A stretch of 12,482 bases of DNA, from positions 1-12,482 of the forward strand of contig JAPTJF010000805.1 of assembly GCA_029339195.1 (NCBI GenBank), given 5' to 3'. Source of the DNA: Micractinium sp. NFX-FRZ. Lineage: Eukaryota; Chlorophyta; Trebouxiophyceae; Chlorellales; Chlorellaceae. Shown here one piece after another: positions 1-7,601 of the stretch. The notes below the pieces were generated by a model, which was not told the origin of the DNA, ran no database searches, and saw nothing but the letters and a program-made list of their open reading frames with translations. The translations under genes and the position numbers were made by a program. The first letter of the stretch is position 1. Every line of letters starts with the position of its first letter.

Positions 1-30
1 CCACGCACACACGCAAGGGCAGCCGCGCAC

Positions 31-572
31 CTGCAGAGCTTGATGCGGGCGTAGGCCTCCTGGGGCACGCCCTCCAGAAGAAGCATCTCCTCCGGTGGCT
101 CTCCTCCTGCTCCTGCTGTGCATGCTGCGCCTGCTGCCCGCCAGCGCCAGCGCCAGCTGGCGCCAGCGCCCCGCCTCCGCTGCCCACCGCCGCCGCGCCC
201 GCCGCCCTGCCCTGGTGCCCCTCCTCTTCGGCCACTGCAGCGGCTTCAGCGGCTACGCCCTGGCTGAGATGCCGGCTCAGCAGCCTCTCCCCAGCAATCA
301 AATCGCTCATGCTGAGCTGCGCAGCATGCTTGGCACGGCGGGGCGTGGGCTGGGCACCGTCCTCCACGCCATCCCCTGCCGCTGCTGCCTTGGTGTCGCT
401 GACTGCTGCGGCAGCGCCGGCGCCGGCGCAGGCCTCAGCCTCCGCTGCCGTCGCTGCTGCCGCGGCTGCGGCTGCCTGGAAGGCGGGCGTGCCGGGCACC
501 AGGCGTGCGGGGACCAAGTGCAGGATGCAGCCTGCTGGGTACATCTGCCGCCTCCACTTTGGGTCCGCCTTG
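31..572 (-). other. Lipase C-terminal coding region with an unresolved frame change
   Basis: After the acceptor GGCTGCAG|C at 573, one frame reads KADPKWRRQMYPAG and CILHLVPARLVPGTPAF, resembling the segment that follows the hydrolase core in diacylglycerol-lipase relatives (YPxGxIxHLV). It then runs through an Ala-rich stretch to MSDLIAGERLLSRHLSQG. At the left end a different frame reads PPEEMLLLEGVPQEAYARI and KLC, ending at TGCAG|GTGCGC (31/30), which also looks like lipase sequence. The two frames are incompatible without an intron of length 3n+2 or an indel somewhere between about 250 and 110. I cannot place a convincing intron. The gene continues off the window at position 1. Confidence 0.6.
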
Positions 573-3500
573 CTGCAGCCGGGGACAGCAGGAGAGAGGC
601 GGGGGCCGAACAAGAAGGTCATGCCAGAGTGCATGCTGCAGGCCAACGAAATACAGGCGGCAGCAGCGGGCAGCAGTGCTCTGTGAGTGCTGCCCTGGCG
701 TGCACACACAACAGCGCTGCGGGGCAGGCGGTGCTCAGGGCCACGACTCCTGCACCTGGTGCACTGCTTTGGCCTGCACATGAGCTGTGGGCACCTGTGC
801 CCGCTCACCTGCGGGATAGCCAAGTGGCAGAGGCGGCTCCAGGCACGCCGTAGCTTCCGGCCCGAATGACGGCAGGCACTGCTGGGGCCAGGAGGTGGGG
901 CAGGGCAGGGGCGCAGCTTCAGGAATGCATACTCACATGGCTGCTGTCGGGCGCGCCAGCCGCTGCTCAGCAGCATGCGGTACCGTCAAGCCCCGCCATC
1001 TCAGGCCTGCAGCGGCAGCAGGCGACGCGCCCCTCTGCAGCTGCAAAATGGTGGCGCACCTGTGCTGTCGTTGTCCCGCCCCATCGCCGCCGCCTGCGCC
1101 TCCTCATCTTCTGCCTCGTGCACCGCCTGCTGCACCTCGTGCATGCGCAGGCTTGCCTCCTCCTCCAAGCTACCCCTGCAGGTTGGCAGGCATTTGTATG
1201 TATGCATGAAACACAGTAGCAGGTCAGTAACTTGGGTGTGCCGGTGTTGCCCAGAGGCGTTCTTCCCCGCCTGCGCTTCCAAGTTGCCGCTGCGGTCACG
1301 GGAAATGACAGAGTGGCAAGCAGGGAGGGCATGGCAAGTGCTGGCCTCTCAGCTGGCAGGCACACCCCGTTTGCCGGCACTTGCTGGACCGGGATGTGCT
1401 GCCTCCCCATGCCTGCCTGCCCACAGGTGGAGGGACAAGGTAGGTCCACTATGCACGGCTGTAAGATGCAGTACGCCCCACTTACGAGTGCTGCATCCCC
1501 TCGTCCACTTGCACCCGCGTCTGCTTGAACGACTGACGCTCAAACAAAAAGGCAAACCTATCACTGCCGCCGCCGCCGCCGCCGCCGCCGCGGCTGCTGC
1601 TGCCGCCAGCTGCTGCTGCCGTCGCCACTTGTTCTACCGTCATCTCCTCCGCCTCCTCTTCCTCCTCCTCCTCAAACTCCTCTTGAGCATCAATTATCAT
1701 TGGGGTGGGTGGCTCGTTCACAACAGCGGCGCCCGCCGCGCCCGCCCCAGACGCCCGGAGCGGGCTGCCCGCCGCCGCTGCCACGTCTGCTGCCGCCGCC
1801 TCGCCGTCCAGCGCACCGCTGTCGCCCAGCACGCCGCTGACGGAGCGTTCTGCAAGCACCGGGTTGCCACTGCTGCTGCCGTTGCCCACCCACATGCGCC
1901 TCAGCAGGCCACTGGTGGAGCGGAGCACGTGGGAAGTGCCGCTGGTCACTCGCTGGCCCCAGGACACACTCAGCAGCTCCATTTGCTCCTGCGACTGCTG
2001 CTGCTGCTGCTGCTGCTGCGACTGCTGCACGTGCTGCTGCCTGCCATGCCCCGCCTCGCCCTCCGCAGCAGCTGCCTCCTCCGCCGCGGCTAGCAGGCTC
2101 AGGCTGCTGCTTGCAGGGGCCGAGACGGACAGCGGCAGTGCCGCCGCCTCGCCCTCCTCCCCGCTGCCCGCCCCTGCCGCAGCCGCCTCTGTGGCCTCCT
2201 CTGCAGCAGCTGCAGCGGCCGTGGCCACCAGCGCTTCGTCGCTGTTACGCCGCTTCAGCTGCGGCCGGCGCTGCCGCGCGCTGGCAAACGGGCGCCGCGT
2301 GTAGCAGGCCGCCAGCTGCACCAGCAATGCGAGGGGTGGAGGCATGCCAGGGCGCAGCGCGTCAGCAGGCAGGCCAGCCGCAGGACGGCTCCCAGTAGGC
2401 ACTCAGATTGCGGGGCTTGGCAACTGCGCCAGCGGACTGGACAAGCCATGAGCCACTGTGGTCGCCATGCTGGCGGCCCTTGTGCTGGCGCAGGTGCGCA
2501 ATCAGCGGAGTGATGAGCACCTTGGACCTTGAACCTTACCTTGGACCTAACCTTGGCAGGGCAGAGCGCAGCGCAGCAGGGAGGCGACTACCGACGCAGA
2601 ATGGCGACCACCGGGTGAGAGGCACGATGCCTTGCTCACCTTGTTGGTGGTCCAGCTGTGGTTTCAAACAGTGGACCCTACCGTAAACCCCGCCCCAGTG
2701 GGTTACACAACACAGATGTATGACGCACGGCAGCCTTGCTCACCTTGCTGGTGGTCCAGCTGGTGGCGCTCATGGTTGCGCTGCCCACGCCCCGCAGGCT
2801 GCTCTCCACCGCTCGCACAATGCCCGAGGCGCGCACATCTCGCCTGAACTCCCGGAACCAGGAGCTGCGCAGCACATGGGGAGAGGGGAGCATGCAGCGA
2901 GAGCCAGCATCAGGCAGGTGGTGTATGCTCAAGGGTGGGCCGAGAGGGGCAGCGCACGTCCTGTCGGGGACATGAGCTGCTGCAGGGGCGTGGGGTGGTG
3001 TAGGTGTTGCACGAAGGTGACACTGGGCACGCAGGGGGCATGCCGGCAAAGGGATTCCAGGGTGGGAGGCACCAGGAGCGGCGTAGGCGTCCCGTCCCAC
3101 TTGCTGCCAGCCCCCCTACCTGGTGCCGGCACCCCCTTGCGCTGCAGCCCGCCCCCTGCCCCCCCCGCCCCCGCCCCCACCTGCGCATCACTTCCTCCCG
3201 CAGCGCGTCGGCCGAGCCGGGGCAGATGGTGGGGATGACGTCGGCGCCGTGCACCACTGTAGTCTGCACAAGTAGAAGCAGCATGGGCGGGTCGTGGGGG
3301 TGGCATTGGCAGGAAGACAGCTCAGCAGGACGCCGACGCAGCAGGGGCTGGCATGCAGCAGCGTGCGATCCCAGCACTGCCGCCCCCGCCCCAACCCAAA
3401 GGCCAGCGAAGCAGTCAGAAGCACTGACCACATAGTCGGCGCAGCTCTGTGCAAGCTCTAGAGTCATGCAGGAGGGGCAGGCCACCGCCACGCACGTCAC

Positions 3501-6500
3501 GTCGGCAAAGGGGCCGCCTGCAGCAGAGGGAAGAGAGGAGCAGCCAGTCGGCATTCAAGCTGAGCTGAGGGGCAGGCACATCGCGTCGGCAAAGGGGCCG
3601 CCTGCAGCGGAGGGAAGAGAGGAGCAGGCAGTCGGCAGGCAGGCTGGGCTGTACCATGGGACGTGCGTGAGGCAGGCCACCGCCGTGCACAACACGGCAG
3701 CAAAAGGCCTGCCCGCTACGGTGAGTGCAGGGCAGGGCAGCCAGGCAGCAGACAGGCGAGAGCTGTATCGTCAGCAGATGCATGATGCACCGCCTGCGCA
3801 GGCGCGCTGCCCTTTGGTTGCCTGCCTGAGAGAGAGTCTAGACCTCAAACGACCCACCCACGTGCTTCCCCACCATCCGCCTGGCCAAGAAAGGCCTCCT
3901 GTGCACCAGACCCTCCGTCTGGCCAAAAAAAGGCCGCCCGCCCGCCGGACTGCGCCCACCTGCTTCCCGAAGCATCATCGTCAGCAGTGCCGCCGTGCCC
4001 CCGCCCAGCGAGTGGCCGATGATGCGCAGGCGGTAGCCTGCAGCACATGAATGAACACATGGATAGCCGGATGGGGCGCCATGGAAAGGGGGGCAAACCA
4101 GCACCCAGCCACAGGGCGGCACCCGCATACCCAAAAGAACGACACGGGCACGCCAGCAAGGGACAACACGGGCCCTCCGCCTCTGTTATGCCCCCCCGCC
4201 CCGCGCCTGGCCTGCATGTCCTGCACACCCCGCAGCCCACCAGGTCGGGCTTAGCGCACATGAGCGCTGCCCACCCCTTATCTTTGACAAGTGCAGGGTT
4301 CTCAAGAGGAAAAGCGCTTGCCAGCCTCCCTTTGACAAGTGGCCTTTCCCAGACAACGAGTGCTGTCCACCCTCCTGTTTGGCAGGGCGACTCGCCAACA
4401 GGGCTGCCACCAGCCTGTCCCCCATGCACCAACCTGGGTTGTCTGCGAGCGCCGTCTCCATCAGCCCCTTGGTCTGCCCCTTGATCCAGCGCGCCGCCGC
4501 AAGCATGCCAAAGTGGGAGTAGCCCAGCACGACGCCGTTGGCGTCCACCAGGTGGTGTGGCTTGGAGGCGCCTGACCACGGGCAGCAGTAAAGTGCATGT
4601 CAATGTTGTAAGCATTACACGTAATATGAGTTGCCACCTCTGAAGCATTTCTCTCAAGGTTGCTGGCGATTCCACATGAGCACAGCACAAAGCCATTGGC
4701 AGCCACCAGGTGGTGCGGGTCGGAGGCGCCTGACCAGGGGCGCAGCGGCACAAAGGCCGGGGGCATCACACGTCGTGCGAACGATGCGTGCAGACTGTTC
4801 GCCTGCCAACCAATACCGCCAGCCATGCCTGGGAAACCATCCACCTGCCTGCCCATCCACCATCCCAACCGACGACATGCCCCTGACAGAAAGGGCTGCC
4901 TCATCCCCGCCTGCCCCTGTCCCCTCCACACGTGCTATGGTCAGTGCATGATGGTAATGCACGTGCACAGGGTGATGCACGGCGTGCCCCTGGCGAGTCG
5001 AGCACCCCACCCACCGGTGAGGGAGGTGAACATGTCCTTGAAAGAGTGGGTGCCCCGGATGGCCAGCACAATGGAGTGCAGCTGGCGGTCGCTGCAAGGA
5101 GGATCAACCAAACACACATGTGTAATTTTAAGCTTAGTCAGGCACGGCGGCCAGCACAATGGAGTGCAGCTGGCGATCTCTGCAAAGAGGATCAACCAAA
5201 CACATACGGATGTGTCTGCTTTCTTGCTCCAAGGCGCGGTGGCCAGCACACAATGGAGAGTGCAGCTGGCAGTCGCTGCAAGGGGGGGGGGGCAGACCTC
5301 TGCCTCGGCTGTCCATCCCATGCGATTCATGCGATTAATTGCCGCTCTCGTGCTGCAGCACAACCACTCCCAAAGGGCTGGCCTGCCCACCCACACATAT
5401 CAATCAGCGCAGAGGCTGGTCAGCCCTTGGGCTGGCCCACGCACCGGATGAGCACATAGCTGGGCTTCAGCACCCCCGCCCGCAGCTCCTGTGCCAGCAG
5501 GTCCTCATCTGCGGCAGGCAGGGGCGGCAACAAAGGGGGAAGGGCACGGGACAGGTGAAGGGAGGCACAGGAGGAAGGTGGGCCCAGGCAGGCAGGCAGC
5601 TGCTGTGCAGGCAGGCCCTCATCTGCGGCAGGCACGTCAAACGTGGACACAGAAGCAAAGGGCACGCGACAGGTGGAAGGAGGCACGAGAGAAGGTCAAG
5701 CGGGCAAATCATAGGCTGTGGCAGGCAGGCCGGGGCAGGTTGAGGAGGAGGCGCGTGATAGGAGGAGAGAGGCACGCGTGAAGCCGGGTTCAAGCGGGCA
5801 GGCTGCTCCTGCATGCACCCGCGTGTCACCACCGCCACCCGGCGCCTGCCACCTGTCGCCCACCTGTCACCCCCAGCACGCGCCGGAAGTAGTGGCGCTG
5901 CGGCACCGGCCGGCGCTCGCGCAGGCCGGAGCAGTAGCGGAAGAAGCGTTCGAGGTCGCGCAGCTCGGCCTGCAGGGCACAGCAGGCACAGCAGGGGGCA
6001 CAGCAGGTGGCTCGGCAGGCGGGTGGCAGCTGGACACACAGGCACCGCATGCATGATTTGGGGGGGCAGCTGCGCAGGACACGCATGCAGGTGCTACTCC
6101 CGTGTGCGCCAGGTGTCGCCTGCCTGTCGGGCTGGCAGCCGGAGCGGCAGGCCCCTGCCCCCCCACGCTGCTGGAACGACAGATCTGTGAGCCCAAGCCG
6201 CTGCCTGTCTGCACCCCGACTGCTGCTGCGCCGTCTGCGCACCAGGGCTGCGGGCCACTGGTCGGGCGTGAGGTCCCGTCCATACGGGCGCCCCTGCTGC
6301 GCAATGTCGGTCACTGGGTGCTCCTCCGGGTCCTGCACCCACAAAGGAGATGGCACAGACAGAACTGGGAGTGCCACTCAGGTGCTGGGTGCCACTGCAC
6401 GTTGGCGTGGTGCGGCACACACACGATGTCGGCAGCCAGTCGTGGACTTGGGCAGAAGGGGGCGGCACGGGTGCCCCTGCTGCACGCTGACGGTCATCAC

Positions 6501-7116
6501 CGGGTGCCCTTGGCGCCCCGAGGCAAGCACGAGGCAAGCCTGTGATGTTGCTTGATGTGCGGGGGAGCTGACGGCAAGGGGGCGGCAGCTGGCCAAGAAG
6601 CTGCCGATGGCACATAGCAGCCAGGCAACGTTCATGGAGCCGTTGCAACGGGAGTTTGGCTGCGGACGCTGCCACCACTGCCCCTTGCTTGAGCCCCCGG
6701 CCCACCTTGCGACAGAGGTAGGCCAGCCCGATGAGCAGGTCTGCCGTGCGCCAGCGTCCCAGCGTCTCCCCATACGTGTACCTGCAGGCCGGCCATTGGG
6801 CCACCCGATGAAGCCGTGATGCACACTGCTTAGCAGCGTCTGCAGGGCCTGCAAGCCGCCGCACTCACCACGGCGGCGCAGCAGTACGAGGCACAGCCTG
6901 CCCGCAGCACGCACCACGCCCACGCTGCAGCACCCAACTGACTAGCACCCACCTCAGGCCCTCAGCCAGAAAGTAGAGGTCATCCAGAAAGGAGGTGGGG
7001 GCAAAGTGGGCATCCCGGTGAGTCTCAAACGGCTCGCCGGCGCACACGCCGCCCTTGCGGCCGACGTAGTAGAGCGCCAGTGCGCTGCCAGCTGCCACCA
7101 CCGCCGACACCGACAT
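31..7116 (-). CDS. Class 3 lipase, sn1-specific diacylglycerol lipase-like (multi-exon, 3' end off window)
   Basis: Predicted serine hydrolase of the alpha/beta-hydrolase fold (Lipase_3 family), expected to cleave a fatty acyl chain from diacylglycerol or related membrane glycerolipids. Exons, read on the minus strand: 7116-6953, 6781-6706, 6332-6243, 5969-5864, 5508-5445, 5091-5015, 4571-4434, 4037-3960, 3517-3429, 3263-3181, 2864-2744, 2315-1486, 1175-1060, 1006-937 (tentative), then a C-terminal region from 572 to the donor at 31/30. All introns in this model are GT-AG and codon phase matches at each junction to 572. Motifs: IVLAIRGTHS (oxyanion strand), GHSLGGGT with Ser at about residue 248, and HGADVIPT with the likely catalytic Asp at about residue 302. 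The catalytic His is not certain. The start is the first ATG and gives a short hydrophobic N-terminus (residues 1-18), a possible membrane anchor. Family is secure; substrate is inferred. Confidence 0.85.
937..1175 (-). other. Lipase exons 13 and 14 (14 tentative)
   Basis: Exon 13 (1175-1060) follows a good acceptor (CAACCTGCAG) and encodes GSLEEEASLRMHEVQQAV and HEAEDEEAQAAAMGRDNDST, an acidic heptad-like stretch that could be a short coiled coil, ending at ACAG|GTGCGC. Exon 14 (1006-937) would encode GLRWRGLTVPHAAEQRLARP up to the strong donor CAT|GTGAGT. It is needed to bring the phase into register with the segment at 572. Its upstream intron would be only 53 nt, far shorter than the rest, so exon 14 or its left boundary may be wrong. 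Confidence 0.5.
1566..1589 (-). repeat. (GCC)8 trinucleotide repeat encoding poly-Gly
   Basis: Eight GCC units on the plus strand read as GGC (Gly) codons in lipase exon 12, between SSSRG and SDRFAF. A likely length-variable site. Confidence 0.85.
1995..2018 (-). repeat. (CTG)8 trinucleotide repeat encoding poly-Gln
   Basis: Eight uninterrupted CTG on the plus strand are eight CAG (Gln) codons in lipase exon 12. The run is flanked by more Gln (QQHVQQSQ and SQEQ). Confidence 0.85.
2629..2762 (-). repeat. Copy of the lipase exon 11 donor junction
   Basis: 2733-2762 (real) and 2629-2658 (copy) match at 29 of 30 bases, 104 bp apart. Both read, on the minus strand, CAGCTGGACCACCA then (G/A)CAAG|GTGAGC, so the copy is an equally good donor. 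Confidence 0.9.
2744..2864 (-). other. Lipase exon 11: end of the hydrolase core
   Basis: The exon starts after CGCAG with C-TCC-TGG, giving SSWFREFRRDVRAS, and continues through GIVRAVESSLRGVGSATM to SWTTSK before the CAAG|GTGAGC donor. Length 121 nt, phase 2 in and phase 0 out. Charged and amphipathic, it probably forms helices after the catalytic Asp. A near-perfect copy of its 3' end and donor lies 104 bp further into the intron. Confidence 0.8.
3477..3716 (-). repeat. Two or three tandem copies of the lipase exon 9 acceptor junction
   Basis: 3501-3553 and 3585-3637 are identical at 51 of 53 bases, 84 bp apart. Both contain the minus-strand CTGCAG acceptor and GGPFAD codons. A third, more diverged copy covers about 3673-3716, sharing the CAGGCCACCGCC block found at the real exon. 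Confidence 0.9.
3849..3976 (-). repeat. Copy of the lipase exon 8 donor junction, and a 38-bp repeat
   Basis: The exon 8 3' end and donor (about 3952-3976) have a diverged copy at about 3852-3877. On the minus strand, GATGCTTCGGGAAGCAG|GTGGG corresponds to GATGGTGGGGAAGCAC-GTGGG. Between them is a separate direct repeat, CCGCCTGGCCAAGAAAGGCC at 3877 and a near copy at 3915. Confidence 0.65.
4262..4430. repeat. About 48-bp tandem repeat in lipase intron 7
   Basis: Units begin near 4264, 4314, 4361 and 4408, each with a GCGCTGCC-like start. The first two share TTTGACAAGTG (4283 and 4331). The period is close to that of the array in transporter intron 8. Confidence 0.55.
4525..4741 (-). repeat. 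Duplicated lipase exon 7 acceptor junction
   Basis: 4525-4583 and 4683-4741 match at about 50 of 59 positions, 158 bp apart. On the minus strand both read GGTCAG|GCGCC and encode GASKPHHLVDANGVVLG (real) and GASDPHHLVAANGFVLC (copy). The copy loses similarity where the exon reads GYSHFGML. Confidence 0.9.
5061..5283 (-). repeat. Three tandem copies of the lipase exon 6 acceptor junction
   Basis: Copies begin at 5061 (real junction), 5149 and 5241, spaced 88 and 92 bp. The first two share 27 identical bases (5061-5087 against 5149-5175) and also the flanking GGATCAACCAAACACA block. On the minus strand each reads TGCAG, then the exon-6 start. Copy 2 keeps RDRQLHSIVLA in the correct phase, then stops (AVPD*). 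Copy 3 has small insertions. An 11-G run follows at 5282-5292. Confidence 0.9.
5482..5696 (-). repeat. 114-bp tandem duplication across the lipase exon 5 acceptor
   Basis: 5482-5520 matches 5596-5634 at 35 of 39 positions. Similarity resumes at 5540-5579 against about 5656-5695 (AAGGGCACG...GAAGGT). Each unit holds the 3' end of intron 4 plus the first exon-5 codons: DEDLLAQELRAG in the real copy and DEGLPAQQLPAC in the upstream copy. The interval between the two acceptors is open in frame. Confidence 0.9.
6243..7116 (-). other. Lipase exons 1-3: N-terminal region (residues 1-110)
   Basis: Exon 1 (7116-6953) opens with MSVSAVVAAGSALALYYVG, which looks like a hydrophobic anchor, followed by a polar stretch ending SFLDDLYFLAEGLR. 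It ends at an AG|GTGGGT donor in phase 2. Exon 2 (6781-6706) encodes YTYGETLGRWRTADLLIGLA and ends at CAAG|GTGGGC in phase 0. Exon 3 (6332-6243) begins DPEEHPVTDIAQQGRP and is taken to end at CTG|GTGCGC, which gives the phase-0 junction that exon 4 needs. The open frame runs on past that donor, so the end of exon 3 is less certain than its start. These segments are upstream of the hydrolase core and I do not assign them a separate function. Confidence 0.75.
6286..6520 (-). repeat. Diverged copy of the lipase exon 3 acceptor region
   Basis: 6286-6314 resembles 6469-6497 (23 of 29), with patchy similarity beyond it across the acceptor, 183 bp apart. Minus-strand peptides: EEHPVTDIAQQGRP (real) and QGHPVMTVSVQQGHP (copy). 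Confidence 0.7.
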
Positions 7117-7601
7117 GCTGCAGCGGGGCGCTAGCGGGGTGCAGGCTCAGCCAGGGCCAGCTGGCCCCGGCGCCCGCGCCTGGACACCGCTGTGCGGTGG
7201 CGGGCGGTGGCGGGTCAGGGGCTCTGGGCGCTGCTCTGTGTCGGCCGCTGCTGCTGCTGTCGTGTGCTTTTTGGCTGGGTTTACAGGCCTTTCGGCCGGT
7301 GCCGGGCAGCAACGCGGCTCTACTCTGCGCGCGCTCGTCACAACCAAGTCGTGTTGGGCCTGCTGGAGAGGCTCGGTGCTCGTGATTGTGGAAATGGTGA
7401 AGAACTGCTGCGCATTGAGGCAGCCACTCAGCCACCTGTGCATCGCATGCCTGCCTTCCTCCGCACATGTGACGCTGCGCCTTTGTTCCCCCTCCAATCC
7501 AGCATGTCGATCGGCTGTTCGAGACCGTAGCAAGCCTTGAGCGCAATACAACACCATCGGGCAGGCTCTCGAAGGCGTTTCCCGTGCCAGCGCCAGGCCC
7601 G
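7117..7601. promoter_or_regulatory. Divergent intergenic region, probable bidirectional promoter
   Basis: The 485 bp between the lipase ATG (7116, minus) and the transporter ATG (7602, plus) must hold both 5' UTRs and core promoters. I see no convincing TATA box. The lipase-proximal 100 bp is very GC-rich and includes a perfect 14-bp palindrome; the transporter-proximal part (about 7380-7560) is less GC-rich. Neither transcription start can be placed from sequence alone. Confidence 0.6.
7154..7167. promoter_or_regulatory. Perfect 14-bp palindrome GGGCCAGCTGGCCC
   Basis: A self-complementary sequence centred on CAGCTG (an E-box-like core), 38 bp upstream of the lipase ATG in the shared 5' region. 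It could be a binding site for a dimeric transcription factor, or chance in GC-rich DNA. Function is not shown by the sequence. Confidence 0.3.

Larger units (their letters stand above)
1486..2315 (-). other. Lipase exon 12: long low-complexity linker (about 277 residues)
   Basis: Unusually long exon for this gene (830 nt). It is entered in phase 0 at GGTGCAG|CTGGCG (LAACYTRRPFASARQRR) and followed by RRNSDEAL, an RxxS/NSDE-type phosphorylation-like site. The body is rich in Ala, Ser and Glu, with an eight-Gln run (1995-2018), a Glu-rich patch FEEEEEEEAEEM (about 1656-1680) and a Gly run encoded by a GCC/GGC repeat at 1566-1589. It ends at CACTC|GTAAGT, a strong donor; reading through instead meets TAA at 1484-1482. 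The open frame over more than 800 nt and matching phases on both sides support a real exon. It probably forms a disordered regulatory insert before the C-terminal lipase segment. If the gene stopped here, the TAA at 1482 would be the end, but lipase-like coding continues further left. Confidence 0.65.
3181..5969 (-). other. Lipase exons 4-10: hydrolase core with catalytic Ser and Asp
   Basis: Exon 4 (5969-5864) encodes AELRDLERFFRYCSGLRER and ends GVT. Exon 5 (5508-5445) encodes DEDLLAQELRAGVLKPSYV. Exon 6 (5091-5015) holds RDRQLHSIVLAIRGTHSF, where the RGT segment corresponds to the oxyanion-hole strand of class 3 lipases. Exon 7 (4571-4434) starts GASKPHHLVDANGVVLGYSH. Exon 8 (4037-3960) holds the elbow GHSLGGGTAALL. 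Exon 9 (3517-3429) starts GGPFADVTCVAVACPSC, a core strand. Exon 10 (3263-3181) holds VVHGADVIPTICPGSADALR with the candidate Asp. Six splice junctions inside this stretch agree in phase, so the core reads through without a break. Exon 9 is ended at GTG|GTCAGT because this restores phase 0; a GT four bases further on would not. Confidence 0.88.

Noticed and set aside
1150..1302. Possible echo of the lipase exon 13 acceptor at about 1270-1296
   Set aside because: About 20 of 28 positions match with a gap in GC-rich sequence; too weak to list as a repeat.
975..2093. 372-codon plus-strand open frame rich in Ala, Leu and Arg
   Set aside because: It is antisense to the lipase linker exon and arises from GC-rich triplet repeats; no domain-like sequence.
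2865..3180. Possible echo of lipase exon 11 in intron 10 (GCTCCTGGT near 3070)
   Set aside because: Similarity is limited to about a dozen bases.
7380..7600. TATA-like or CAAT-like promoter boxes
   Set aside because: Only short, isolated matches with no consistent spacing to a start site.
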